A stretch of 64,000 nucleotides of DNA, taken from NCBI GenBank assembly GCA_046348365.1, contig JAXMEL010000001.1, positions 186,001 to 250,000 of the forward strand, given 5' to 3'. The translations under genes and the position numbers were made by a program. The stretch's first letter is position 1; each line of letters begins with the position of its first letter. Source of the DNA: JAEUPI01 sp046348365 (GTDB taxonomy: Bacteria > Pseudomonadota > Gammaproteobacteria > Burkholderiales > Burkholderiaceae_C). The notes under the pieces were generated by a model. That model was not told the DNA's origin, did not search any database, and saw only the letters and a program-made list of their open reading frames with translations. Shown in pieces: positions 18,316-28,027 of the stretch.

Positions 18316-18867
18316 CTACGGCTGGCTGGCGGCCTTGGCGGCGCCTTCCACGGCGCTGACGGCCGCGCGCTGCTCCGGGTGCATGCAGCCGTCGACCACG
18401 CGCTGGCCGAGCTTGGCGTTCATCAGCATCGACTTGCTCGGGATCTGCAGCCACACCATGCCGGCCTTCTTGTCCTCCAGCCGCACCGCGCCGGTGGAGG
18501 TGTCCTCGGGCACCATCGTGTAGACGGCCTTGTTGTGCCGCACGCGGAAGTGGCCGGCGTGGCCGGCGAGCGGCTCGACGCTCACGTGCTGGCCGAACTC
18601 GCACGCCGCATCACCGGTGAGCACGCGGTCGGCCACCTTGAGCTGCGACTCGCTGATGCGCTGCACCGTCTCGGTGGCCAGCGCCATGCCCTTGGCGCGG
18701 TCGGCGCGCTGCTGGGCGGCGGGGTTGGGCTTCGCGGCGGGCCGCGATGCCGCCTGCGCCGGCGCATCGGCAGCGCCTGCCGCGGCAGCGGCGGCGAGCG
18801 CGGCCACGCAGGCCAGCGTGCACACGAGAGTCGAACCGGAGGTACGGGGCGTGTTCATGGCGCGCAT
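18316..18867 (-). CDS. Exported protein, tandem paralogue 2
   Basis: A 183-aa protein (or 180 aa from the ATG at 18858) with a signal peptide rich in Ala (CTLACVAALAAAAAAGAADA) and a spacer containing Pro/Ala/Arg. The C-terminal domain is similar to the next gene: AACEFGQHVSV, LEDKKAGMVWLQIPSKSMLMN, LGQRVVDGCMHPEQRA. Compared with its partner it has a longer linker (TETVQRISESQLKVADRVLTG) and a 15-residue C-terminal tail. The tandem arrangement points to gene duplication. Function unknown; a periplasmic location is the only firm inference. Confidence 0.72.
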   Translation of the reverse strand: MRAMNTPRTSGSTLVCTLACVAALAAAAAAGAADAPAQAASRPAAKPNPAAQQRADRAKGMALATETVQRISESQLKVADRVLTGDAACEFGQHVSVEPLAGHAGHFRVRHNKAVYTMVPEDTSTGAVRLEDKKAGMVWLQIPSKSMLMNAKLGQRVVDGCMHPEQRAAVSAVEGAAKAASQP

Positions 18868-18931
18868 TGTGGTCGCCCGCCCGGCGCGACGCCAGCGCCA
18901 AAACGTATCGGCGTTTCAGCCTGCCAACGTG

Positions 18932-19921
18932 CTAGCCGGTGACGCCGAACCAGGCGCGCTGCAGCTCGGCCGGCAGCGGCTGGCCGGTGCGGTGCGCGCG
19001 CTCGATCACATGCCAGAAGTAGCGGTAGCTGGCGCGGTCGTGCAGCACGTCGCGGTGGCGGATCGGCGCCCACTGGGCGTCCTGCGCGGCGTGGATGATC
19101 TCGACCGCTTCGTCGAGCTCGGCCACGGTGGGCGCGAAGGCCTCGATGATCGGCTTGATCTGTGCCGGGTGGATGCTCCACATGCGCGTGAAGCCGAACT
19201 CGTGCGCCGCGCGCTCGGCCGCGGCCTGGATCGCCTTGACGTGCTTGAACTCGGTGACCACCGAGTGCGAGGGCACCTTGGCCGCCGTGTGGCAGGCCGC
19301 CGCGATCTCGAGCTTGGCGCGCCGCACCAGCGGATGCTCGAACTGGCCGTGCACGCTCATCGCGGTGGCCGGCACCGCGCCGCGATGCGCCGAGACGAAG
19401 TCCATCAGCCCGAACGACACCGATTCGATGCGCGGCAGCGCGGCGATGGCGAACACGTCGCGCAGCGCGCCGTGGGTCTCGATCAGCACGTGCACCGGCG
19501 GGCCCTGGTGCCGGCCGTGGCGCTGGGCGGTGTCGTCGATCGCCGCGATCGCGCGCTGCACGTCCTGCAGATGGCGCGGCTTGGGCAGCATCAGGTGCGA
19601 CACGCGCGTGCCGGCGCGCGAGACCAGCACCTCCACGTCGTCGGCGAACGAGGCGTGGTCGAACGGATGCACGCGCGCGCCGACGCGGCCGAAGCGATTC
19701 TCGCTCGACAGCAGCAGCTCGGTCACGCGGCGCACGTGCTGCGCTTCGCCGCCCACCGGGGCGCCGTCCTCGCAGTCGAGCGTGACGTCGAACACCGGCC
19801 CCAGCTCGAGCTGCAGTGCCAGGCTCTTGCGCATGCGCTCCTCGACGCCGCAATAGTGGTCGCAGACGGGGATGTTGGCCGCGATGTCCCCGTCGGCGAA
19901 CAGAACCTGCCGTGGATGCAT
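18932..19921 (-). CDS. CitE-like/HpcH-HpaI family CoA ester lyase
   Basis: A 329-aa TIM-barrel protein starting at MHPRQVLFADGDIAANIP. It carries the family's metal/substrate-binding features (FDVTLDCEDGAPVG, GARVHPFDHASF, LMLPKPRHLQDVQ, VHVLIETHGAL, FGLMDFVSAHRGAVP). Such lyases cleave citramalyl-, malyl- or methylmalyl-CoA type esters; the precise substrate cannot be read from sequence. It lies 44 bp downstream of mdh on the same strand and is probably cotranscribed. A malate-related acyl-CoA role would fit next to malate dehydrogenase. Downstream, the paralogue pair begins after 64 bp. Confidence 0.85.
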   Translation of the reverse strand: MHPRQVLFADGDIAANIPVCDHYCGVEERMRKSLALQLELGPVFDVTLDCEDGAPVGGEAQHVRRVTELLLSSENRFGRVGARVHPFDHASFADDVEVLVSRAGTRVSHLMLPKPRHLQDVQRAIAAIDDTAQRHGRHQGPPVHVLIETHGALRDVFAIAALPRIESVSFGLMDFVSAHRGAVPATAMSVHGQFEHPLVRRAKLEIAAACHTAAKVPSHSVVTEFKHVKAIQAAAERAAHEFGFTRMWSIHPAQIKPIIEAFAPTVAELDEAVEIIHAAQDAQWAPIRHRDVLHDRASYRYFWHVIERAHRTGQPLPAELQRAWFGVTG

Positions 19922-19965
19922 GGCGCCGCCCGCTGCTGCTGTCGCTGTCGAAGCCGCCGGCCGGC

Positions 19966-20952
19966 TCAGAGCAGGTGCTTCACGCCGTCCTGCTCCTCCT
20001 GCAGCTCCTTCAGCGTGAGGTTGATGCGCTCCTGGCTGAAGGCGTCGATCGCCAGGCCGTCGATGATCTTGTATTCGCCCGCGGCCGTGGTGACCGGGTA
20101 GCCGAACACGATGTCCTTCGGGATGCCGTACTCGCCGCTCGACGGCACGCCCATCGTCACCCACTTGCCGTTGGTGCCGAGCGCCCAGTCGCGCATGTGG
20201 TCGATCGCCGCATTGGCCGCGCTGGCGGCCGAGCTGAGGCCGCGCGCCTCGATGATCGCCGCGCCGCGCTTGCCCACGGTGGGCAGGAACACGTCCTTGT
20301 TCCACACCGCGTCGGCGATCATGTCCTTCACCGACTTGCCCTCGACGGTGGCGAAGCGGTAGTCGGCATACATCGTCGGCGAGTGGTTGCCCCACACGCA
20401 CAGCTTCTCGATCGCCGACACCGGCTTGCCGGTCTTGGCGGCGATCTGGCTCGCGGCGCGGTTGTGGTCCAGGCGCAGCATGGCGGTGAAGTTCTTGCGC
20501 GGCAGGCCCGGCGCCGACTTCATCGCGATGTAGGCGTTGGTGTTGGCCGGGTTGCCGACCACCAGCACGCGCACGTTGCGGCTGGCCGATTTGTCGAGCG
20601 CCTTGCCCTGCGCGGTGAAGATCTGCGCGTTGGCCGACAGCAAGTCCTTGCGCTCCATGCCGGGGCCGCGCGGGCGCGCACCGACGAGCAGCGCGTAGTC
20701 GATGTCCTTGAACGCCGATTCCGGCGCGCCGTGCGCCTGCATGCCGGCCAGCAGCGGGAAGGCGCAGTCCTCGAGTTCCATCATCACGCCCTTGAGCGCC
20801 TTCTGCGCCTTCTCGTCGGGGATCTCGAGCAGTTGCAGGATCACCGGCTGGTCCTTGCCGAGCATCTCGCCGGAGGCGATGCGGAACAGCAAGGCATAGC
20901 CGATCTGGCCGGCGGCGCCGGTGACGGCCACGCGGACGGGCTTCTTGTTCAT
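19966..20952 (-). CDS. mdh: Malate dehydrogenase
   Basis: Interconverts malate and oxaloacetate with NAD in the TCA cycle. The ATG at MNKKPVRVAVTGAAGQIGYALL has a GGAG ribosome site; the open frame extends further upstream but into non-conserved sequence. The 328-aa length matches Burkholderiales Mdh. Visible features are the Rossmann motif GAAGQIG (residues 11-17), the mobile-loop Arg pair in ARPRGPGMERKD, VGNPANTNA, and the catalytic His in WGNHSPTMYAD. It is divergent from the gntR gene and convergent with nothing; the citE-like gene follows it. Confidence 0.96.
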   Translation of the reverse strand: MNKKPVRVAVTGAAGQIGYALLFRIASGEMLGKDQPVILQLLEIPDEKAQKALKGVMMELEDCAFPLLAGMQAHGAPESAFKDIDYALLVGARPRGPGMERKDLLSANAQIFTAQGKALDKSASRNVRVLVVGNPANTNAYIAMKSAPGLPRKNFTAMLRLDHNRAASQIAAKTGKPVSAIEKLCVWGNHSPTMYADYRFATVEGKSVKDMIADAVWNKDVFLPTVGKRGAAIIEARGLSSAASAANAAIDHMRDWALGTNGKWVTMGVPSSGEYGIPKDIVFGYPVTTAAGEYKIIDGLAIDAFSQERINLTLKELQEEQDGVKHLL

Positions 20953-21139
20953 GGGAGCTCCGAAATGGGTGGTGACTGAAGGGGGTCTTGCGCGGGGGAT
21001 CGGCCGCGCGCGGGCGCCGCCGAAGTGCACGCCGAAGTGTAGGCGAGTCTCAGGGTTGTCCCTGCCTGCGCGGAGGTCAGCTTCGCGTCAGAGAGCACCG
21101 GCGGGCGCCGCGCTTCGCGCTTGTGCTGCAATCGCGTCC

Positions 21140-21898
21140 ATGGCCACGAGCTCGACCTCCCGCGCGGCGAACGCCGACACCGCCCCGGCCTTCAGCCCGC
21201 TGTACCAGCAGATCAAGGCGCTTCTGACGCAGGATCTGCAGTCGGGCCTGTGGAAGCCGGGCGAGATGATTCCCAGCGAGTTCGAGCTCGCCGCGCGCTT
21301 CAAGGTCAGCCAGGGCACGGTGCGCAAGGCGATCGACGAGCTGGCGGCCGGCAACCTGCTCGTGCGCCGGCAGGGCAAGGGCACGTTCGTGGCCACGCAT
21401 GCCGAGCAGAACACGCAGTACCGCTTCCTGCGGCTGCAGCCCGACGACGGCCTGGCGCGGCCGATGCGCCGCAAGCTGCTCGAATGCACGCGCGCGCGCG
21501 CTGCGGCCGACGTGGCCCGCGCGCTCGAGCTCAAGGCCGGCGACCCGGCGGTGCTGGTGCGGCGCCTGCTGCTCGACGGCGACAAGCCGGTGGTGCTCGA
21601 CGAGATCTGGCTGCCCGGGCGCGCGTTCAAGGGCCTGACGCAGGAGCGGCTGGCCGGCTACAGCGGGCCGATGTACGCGCTCTTCGAGGCCGAGTTCGGC
21701 GTGCAGATGATCCGCGCCGAGGAGAAGATCCGCGCAGTGGCGGCCGACGCCGGCTCGGCGGCGCTGCTCGCCGTGGCGCCGGGCGCGCCGCTGCTGAGCG
21801 TGGAGCGGCGCTCGTTCACCTACGGCGAGCGCCCGGTGGAGCTGCGCCGCGGCCTGTACCGCACCGACGCGCACCATTACCGCAACGCGCTGAGCTGA
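21140..21898 (+). CDS. GntR-family (HutC-type) transcriptional regulator of the TCA block
   Basis: A 252-aa regulator with a winged-helix domain (residues 20-90: LYQQIKALLTQDLQSG, then MIPSEFELAARFKVSQGTVRKAIDELAAGNLLVRRQGKGTFV). A UTRA effector-binding domain (about 110-245) places it in the HutC subfamily. It sits between divergent mdh and sdhCDAB, the same location as in many Burkholderiales, so control of the TCA genes is a reasonable inference. The effector is unknown. The start used is the ATG at MATSSTSRAANADT; no strong ribosome site is visible. The mdh-gntR gap contains a direct repeat GCCGAAGTG (21018-21039) that could be part of a control site. Confidence 0.87.
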   Translation: MATSSTSRAANADTAPAFSPLYQQIKALLTQDLQSGLWKPGEMIPSEFELAARFKVSQGTVRKAIDELAAGNLLVRRQGKGTFVATHAEQNTQYRFLRLQPDDGLARPMRRKLLECTRARAAADVARALELKAGDPAVLVRRLLLDGDKPVVLDEIWLPGRAFKGLTQERLAGYSGPMYALFEAEFGVQMIRAEEKIRAVAADAGSAALLAVAPGAPLLSVERRSFTYGERPVELRRGLYRTDAHHYRNALS

Positions 21899-22008
21899 GC
21901 GGGCGTTGGCGCGGGCACATCGCCCGGCCGGCTGCAAGGCGCCGGTCAGCCGGCGGCGATGAAATAAACTCCCTCCGTTTCCACCGTGACCCGCGGGACG
22001 CACAGGCA

Positions 22009-22437
22009 ATGGCAGAACAGACCCAACAACGCCCGGTCTATCGCAACATCCACGTCACGCAGATCGTCACCTACCGTCTGCCGATCGCGGGCATCGTGTC
22101 GATCCTGCATCGCGTCAGCGGCGCGGTCCTGTTCCTGCTGCTGCCGTTCGTGATCTGGCTGCTCGACGTCAGCCTCGGCAGCGAGATCTCTTACGAGCGC
22201 TTCACCAACACCTTCGTCGCCGGCATCGGCTGGGTGCCGGCCTGGCTGGTCAAGCTGGTGGTGCTCGGGCTGATCTGGGCCTACCTGCACCACGCCGTCG
22301 CCGGGTTGCGCCACCTGTGGATGGACGTGACGCACAGCGTCAGCATGCAGCAGAGCGATCTGTCGGCCAAGGCCACGCTGGGCGTCAGCCTCGTACTCAC
22401 GGTGCTGCTGGGCGCCAAGCTGTTCGGCCTGTACTGA
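22009..22437 (+). CDS. sdhC: Succinate dehydrogenase cytochrome b556 subunit
   Basis: SdhC anchors complex II in the inner membrane and helps bind haem b and ubiquinone. The protein is 142 aa with three membrane segments. The quinone-site motif is HRVSG (in VSILHRVSGAVLF) and the haem-ligand region is YLHHAVAGLRHLWMD. First gene of sdhCDAB, about 110 bp after gntR. No convincing promoter hexamers were found in that gap, although GATGAAATAAACT (21959-21971) is its only AT-rich part. Confidence 0.95.
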   Translation: MAEQTQQRPVYRNIHVTQIVTYRLPIAGIVSILHRVSGAVLFLLLPFVIWLLDVSLGSEISYERFTNTFVAGIGWVPAWLVKLVVLGLIWAYLHHAVAGLRHLWMDVTHSVSMQQSDLSAKATLGVSLVLTVLLGAKLFGLY

Positions 22438-22446
22438 GGAGCGGCG

Positions 22447-22812
22447 ATGAGCAACAGCAGCTACGGCTCTCGGCGCATCGCCGTCGGAGCGCACTACGGC
22501 CTGCGCGACTGGCTGAGCCAGCGCATCACCGCGGCACTGATGCTTGCCTTCACGCTCGTGCTGGTGCTGCAGCTGATCTTCGGCGGCAAGCTCGGCTACG
22601 ACCGCTGGGCCGGCATCTTCTCGCAGCAGTGGATGAAGGTGCTCGCCTTCGTGACGATCCTGTCGCTCGCGCTGCACGCCTGGGTGGGCATGCGCGACAT
22701 CTGGATGGACTACATCAAGCCTGTCGGCCTGCGCCTCGTGCTGCATGCGCTGTCGATCGCCTGGCTGGTGGGCTGCGCCGGTTGGGCGGTGCAGGTGCTG
22801 TGGAGACTCTGA
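22447..22812 (+). CDS. sdhD: Succinate dehydrogenase membrane anchor subunit
   Basis: SdhD is the second membrane anchor of complex II. The 121-aa protein has three hydrophobic segments (LMLAFTLVLVLQLIF, VLAFVTILSLALHAWVGM, ALSIAWLVGCAGWAVQVL) and the LHAWVGMRDIWMDYIKP signature with the haem/quinone-site His and Asp. It starts 9 bp after sdhC with a GGAG site, in the normal operon order. Confidence 0.93.
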   Translation: MSNSSYGSRRIAVGAHYGLRDWLSQRITAALMLAFTLVLVLQLIFGGKLGYDRWAGIFSQQWMKVLAFVTILSLALHAWVGMRDIWMDYIKPVGLRLVLHALSIAWLVGCAGWAVQVLWRL

Positions 22813-22817
22813 ACATC

Positions 22818-24623
22818 GTGGCGACCACAACGATTCCAAGACGCAAGTTCGACGTCGTCATCGTCGGCGCCGGCGGCTCCGGCATGCGCGCCTCGCTGCA
22901 GCTGGCGCGCGCCGGTCTCGACGTGGCCGTGCTGACCAAGGTGTTCCCGACGCGCTCGCACACCGTGGCCGCGCAAGGCGGCATCGGCGCCTCGCTCGGC
23001 AACATGAGCGAGGACAACTGGCACTACCACTTCTACGACACCGTCAAGGGCTCCGACTGGCTCGGCGACCAGGACGCGATCGAGTTCATGTGCCGCGAGG
23101 CGCCGAAGGTGGTCTACGAGCTCGAGCACTTCGGCATGCCGTTCGACCGCAACCCCGACGGCACGATCTACCAGCGCCCGTTCGGCGGCCACACGGCCAA
23201 CTACGGTGAGAAGCCCGTTCAGCGCGCCTGCGCCGCCGCCGACCGCACCGGCCACGCGATGCTGCACACGCTGTACCAGCAGAACGTGAAGGCGCGCACG
23301 CAGTTCTTCGTCGAATGGATGGCGCTGGACATCATCCGCGACGCCGAGGGCGACGTGCTCGGCGTCACCGCGCTCGAGATGGAGACCGGCGACGTCCACA
23401 TCCTCGAAGGCAAGTGCACGCTGTTCGCCACCGGCGGCGCCGGCCGCATCTACGCCGCCAGCACCAATGCCTTCATCAACACCGGCGACGGCCTCGGCAT
23501 GGCGGCGCGAGCGGGCATCCCGCTCGAGGACATGGAGTTCTGGCAGTTCCACCCCACCGGCGTGCACAACGCCGGCGTGCTGCTCACCGAGGGCTGCCGC
23601 GGCGAAGGTGCGATCCTGCGCAACATCAACGGCGAGCGCTTCATGGAGCGCTACGCGCCGACGCTGAAGGACCTGGCGCCGCGCGACTTCGTCTCGCGCT
23701 GCATGGACCAGGAGATCAAGGAAGGCCGCGGCTGCGGCCCCAACAAAGACTACATCCAGCTCGACATGACGCACCTGGGCGGCGAGACCATCCTCAAGCG
23801 CCTGCCCAGCGTGTTCGAGATCGGCCACAACTTCGCCAACGTCGACATCACCAAGGAGCCGATTCCCGTGGTGCCGACGATCCACTACCAGATGGGCGGC
23901 ATCCCGACCAACATCCACGGCCAGGTGGTGGTGCCGGCCGGCGGCAACCCGAACGCCGTGGTGGGCGGCTTCTATGCCGTCGGCGAATGCTCTTGCGTCA
24001 GCGTGCACGGCGCCAACCGGCTCGGCACCAACTCGCTGCTCGACCTGCTGGTGTTCGGCCGCGCCGCGGGCAACCACATCGTCGATGCGCTGGCCAAGGC
24101 CGCGAAGGCGCACAAGCCGATGCCGGCCGACGCCGCCGAGCGCTCGCTCGCGCGCCTGGCGCGGCTGGACAGCGACGCCAGCGGCGAATACGCGCAGGAC
24201 GTGGCAAACGACATCCGCGCCACGATGCAGCAGCATGCCGGCGTGTTCCGCACGCAGGCCGCGATGGACGAAGGCGTGGCGCGGATCGCCCAGCTGCGCG
24301 AGCGCAGCAAGGCCATCGGGTTGAAGGACAAGTCCAAGGTCTTCAACACCGCGCGGGTCGAGGCGCTCGAGGTCGAGAACCTGATCGAATGCGCGCAGGC
24401 CACGATGGTCTCGGCCGCCGCGCGCAAGGAATGCCGCGGCGCCCACACCGTGAAGGACTACGAGCGCGGCGCCGACGACGCGCAGCATCCGCTGGGCCGC
24501 AACGACGCCGAGTGGATGAAGCACACGCTGTGGTACGCCGAGGGCAACCGCCTGGCGTACAAGCCGGTGCAACTGAAGCCGCTGACGGTCGATTCGGTGC
24601 CGCCCAAGGTGAGGACGTTCTGA
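22818..24623 (+). CDS. sdhA: Succinate dehydrogenase flavoprotein subunit
   Basis: SdhA oxidises succinate to fumarate and carries covalent FAD. There is no ATG at the expected position; the GTG at 22818 (MATTTIPRRKFDVVIVGAGGSG) gives 601 aa, a normal length, with a GGAG 12 bp upstream. Visible are the FAD-binding GAGGSGMRAS, the covalent-flavin His in TRSHTVAAQGG, the active-site stretch FHPTGVHNAGVLLTEGCRGEGA, the Arg of PRDFVSRCMD and HGANRLGTNSLLD. It follows sdhD after 5 bp and precedes sdhB by 2 bp. Confidence 0.96.
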   Translation: MATTTIPRRKFDVVIVGAGGSGMRASLQLARAGLDVAVLTKVFPTRSHTVAAQGGIGASLGNMSEDNWHYHFYDTVKGSDWLGDQDAIEFMCREAPKVVYELEHFGMPFDRNPDGTIYQRPFGGHTANYGEKPVQRACAAADRTGHAMLHTLYQQNVKARTQFFVEWMALDIIRDAEGDVLGVTALEMETGDVHILEGKCTLFATGGAGRIYAASTNAFINTGDGLGMAARAGIPLEDMEFWQFHPTGVHNAGVLLTEGCRGEGAILRNINGERFMERYAPTLKDLAPRDFVSRCMDQEIKEGRGCGPNKDYIQLDMTHLGGETILKRLPSVFEIGHNFANVDITKEPIPVVPTIHYQMGGIPTNIHGQVVVPAGGNPNAVVGGFYAVGECSCVSVHGANRLGTNSLLDLLVFGRAAGNHIVDALAKAAKAHKPMPADAAERSLARLARLDSDASGEYAQDVANDIRATMQQHAGVFRTQAAMDEGVARIAQLRERSKAIGLKDKSKVFNTARVEALEVENLIECAQATMVSAAARKECRGAHTVKDYERGADDAQHPLGRNDAEWMKHTLWYAEGNRLAYKPVQLKPLTVDSVPPKVRTF

Positions 24624-24625
24624 CC

Positions 24626-25423
24626 ATGGCCGACGCAACCGTCACCCCCGACGCCGGCCCCGACACGGCCTCTGACGGCAAGACCTTCCTGAATTCCAAG
24701 TTCGAAAGAGTGCCGATGGCGAGCACCCGCACGTTCCAGATCTACCGCTACGACCCCGACCAGAACCAGCCGCCGCGCATGCAGACGATCCAGGTCGAGC
24801 TCGACGGCTCCGAGCGCATGCTGCTCGACGCGCTCATCAAGCTCAAGTCGGTCGACCCCACGCTGAGCTTCCGCCGCTCGTGCCGCGAAGGCGTGTGCGG
24901 CTCCGATGCGATGAACATCAACGGCAAGAACGGGCTGGCCTGCCTGACCAACCTGCGGCGGCTGAAGGATCCGATCGTGCTCAAGCCGCTGCCGGGCCTG
25001 CCGGTGGTGCGCGACCTGATCGTCGACATGACGCAGTTCTTCGCCCAGTACCACTCGATCAAGCCGTACCTGATCAACGAGACGCAGCCGCCCGAGAAGG
25101 AGCGGCTGCAGTCGCCGCAGGAGCGCGACGAGCTCAACGGCCTGTACGAGTGCATCCTGTGCGCGAGCTGCAGCACCAGCTGCCCGAGCTTCTGGTGGAA
25201 CCCCGACAAGTTCGTCGGCCCGGCCGGGTTGCTGCAGGCCTATCGCTTCATCGCCGACAGCCGCGACCAGGCCACCGGCGAACGCCTCGACAACCTCGAG
25301 GATCCGTACCGCCTGTTCCGCTGCCACAGCATCATGAACTGCGTCGATGTCTGCCCCAAGGGCCTGAACCCCACGGCGGCGATCGGCAAGATCAAGGAGG
25401 CGATGGTCCGCCGGGCGATCTGA
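24626..25423 (+). CDS. sdhB: Succinate dehydrogenase iron-sulfur subunit
   Basis: SdhB passes electrons from FAD to quinone through three Fe-S centres. Ligand Cys are all present: 2Fe-2S in SCREGVCGSDAM plus LAC; 4Fe-4S and 3Fe-4S in CILCASCSTSCPSF and CHSIMNCVDVCPKG. From 24626 the protein has 265 aa, about 30 more than usual. The ATG at 24716 (MASTRTFQIYRYDP) gives the typical 235 aa. A purine-rich GTGAGGA leader supports the first start, while homology supports the second. The extension is not conserved as far as I can judge. Confidence 0.95.
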   Translation: MADATVTPDAGPDTASDGKTFLNSKFERVPMASTRTFQIYRYDPDQNQPPRMQTIQVELDGSERMLLDALIKLKSVDPTLSFRRSCREGVCGSDAMNINGKNGLACLTNLRRLKDPIVLKPLPGLPVVRDLIVDMTQFFAQYHSIKPYLINETQPPEKERLQSPQERDELNGLYECILCASCSTSCPSFWWNPDKFVGPAGLLQAYRFIADSRDQATGERLDNLEDPYRLFRCHSIMNCVDVCPKGLNPTAAIGKIKEAMVRRAI

Positions 25424-25446
25424 CGCCGACGCACCATCCTGGCGCC

Positions 25447-25725
25447 ATGGAGCCTGCGCTCGACCCCGCTGCGCTCAACCGGCTGAAGTGGCGCTGCCGC
25501 CGCGGCCTGCTCGAAAACGACCTGCTGATCGAGCGCTTCTTTGCCCGCCATGGTTCATCCATCACGGCCCGGCAGGCGCTGGGGCTGCAGGCCCTCACCG
25601 ATCTGGCCGACAACGATCTGCTCGATCTGCTGCTGGCCCGCCGCGAACCCGAAGGCGAGCTCGACCGCCCCGAAGTTCACGAGGTGTTGACGCTGATGCG
25701 CACGCCGGCGCGCGCAGCGGCGTAG
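25447..25725 (+). CDS. sdhE: FAD assembly factor SdhE
   Basis: SdhE (92 aa) binds SdhA and promotes covalent attachment of FAD. The family motif RGxxE is present as RRGLLENDLL (residues 18-27), followed by the helical bundle sequence with LTDLADNDLLDLLL. It lies 23 bp after sdhB in the same direction, as in many proteobacteria, so it is probably made together with its client. The N-terminus is slightly longer than usual. Confidence 0.92.
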   Translation: MEPALDPAALNRLKWRCRRGLLENDLLIERFFARHGSSITARQALGLQALTDLADNDLLDLLLARREPEGELDRPEVHEVLTLMRTPARAAA

Positions 25726-25754
25726 AGTTCGAACAGCAACAAGGAACCTGCCCC

Positions 25755-27065
<1,311 letters not shown>

Positions 27066-27087
27066 GGCCGCCGCCGCGTCGACCCCG

Positions 27088-27115
27088 GAAGCCGCCGCGA
27101 GGCGGCTTCTTCGTT
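27088..27115 (+). terminator. Rho-independent terminator after gltA
   Basis: A perfect 9-bp stem GAAGCCGCC/GGCGGCTTC (27088-27096 and 27101-27109) with a GCGA loop, followed by a T-rich TTCGTT. It lies 22 bp after the gltA stop and ends the sdh-gltA unit. Confidence 0.85.
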
Positions 27116-27201
27116 GGAGCGGGTAAGCTCGGGCCCGGCCGCTGGATCCCGGCGTCGTGCACGGGAATAGAGCGGCCGCAGCCGACGTATACCCGAGCGT
27201 C

Positions 27202-28020
27202 ATGCCCATGTTGCTGCGCCGTCGCCGTGCGCTGCTGATCGGCCTCGCCGCGGCAGGCTGCGGCCTGCCCCTGCGCGCGCAGGCCTTCGACCACGGCTAC
27301 GCGGCCTGGGGCGCGCTGCTCGCCAGGCACGTGCGCTGGCTTCCCGACGGCCATCAAAGCCGCGTCGCCTATGCCGGCATGGCCGCCGACCGCGCAGCGC
27401 TGAAGTCGGTGCTCGATGCGTTCTCGGCCGTCACGCCGGCGCAGTTCGACGCCTTCGGCAAGGCGCAGCAGATGGCGTTCCTGATCAACGCCTACAACGC
27501 GTTCACCGTCGAGCTGATCCTCACCGAGTACCCGAAGCTCAAGTCGATCAAGGACCTCGGCTCGCTGATCGCCTCGCCGTGGAAGAAGCGCTTCTTCAGC
27601 CTGCTCGGCGAGCCGCGGTACCTCGACTGGATCGAGCACGAGCAGCTGCGGCCGCGGTACGCCGATCCGCGCATCCACACCGCGATCGTCTGCGCGAGCA
27701 TCGGCTGCCCGGCGCTGCGGCCCGAAGCCTTCACGGCCGAGAAGCTCGACGCGCAGCTCGAAGACGGCATGCGCCGCTTCCTCGGTGACCGCACGCGCAA
27801 CCGCGCCGGCGCCGGTCGGCTCGAGGTCAGCCCGATCTTCAAGTGGTTCCGCGAGGATTTCGAGAAGGGCCACCAGGGCTTCAACCGGTTGGAAGACGTG
27901 TTCGCGCGCTACGCCCGACAGCTCAGCGACGACCCGGCGGTGCAGGAGCAACTGCGCGCCGGCAAGCTCACGCCGACCTTCCTCGACTACGACTGGTCGC
28001 TCAACGACGCCGGCCGCTGA
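27202..28020 (+). CDS. DUF547 domain protein, exported
   Basis: A 272-aa protein starting at MPMLLRRRRALLIGLAAAG with an Arg-rich, possibly twin-arginine-type signal sequence. The DUF547 domain covers about residues 60-250, with the conserved stretches QMAFLINAYNAFTVELIL, HTAIVCASIGCPALRPEAF and FKWFREDFEK. The family has the fold of transglutaminase-like proteins with a Cys in SIGCP, but no reaction is established. It precedes an ATP-grasp gene by 7 bp and probably forms an operon with it and a YHS lipoprotein. Confidence 0.82.
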   Translation: MPMLLRRRRALLIGLAAAGCGLPLRAQAFDHGYAAWGALLARHVRWLPDGHQSRVAYAGMAADRAALKSVLDAFSAVTPAQFDAFGKAQQMAFLINAYNAFTVELILTEYPKLKSIKDLGSLIASPWKKRFFSLLGEPRYLDWIEHEQLRPRYADPRIHTAIVCASIGCPALRPEAFTAEKLDAQLEDGMRRFLGDRTRNRAGAGRLEVSPIFKWFREDFEKGHQGFNRLEDVFARYARQLSDDPAVQEQLRAGKLTPTFLDYDWSLNDAGR

Positions 28021-28027
28021 ACCGCAC

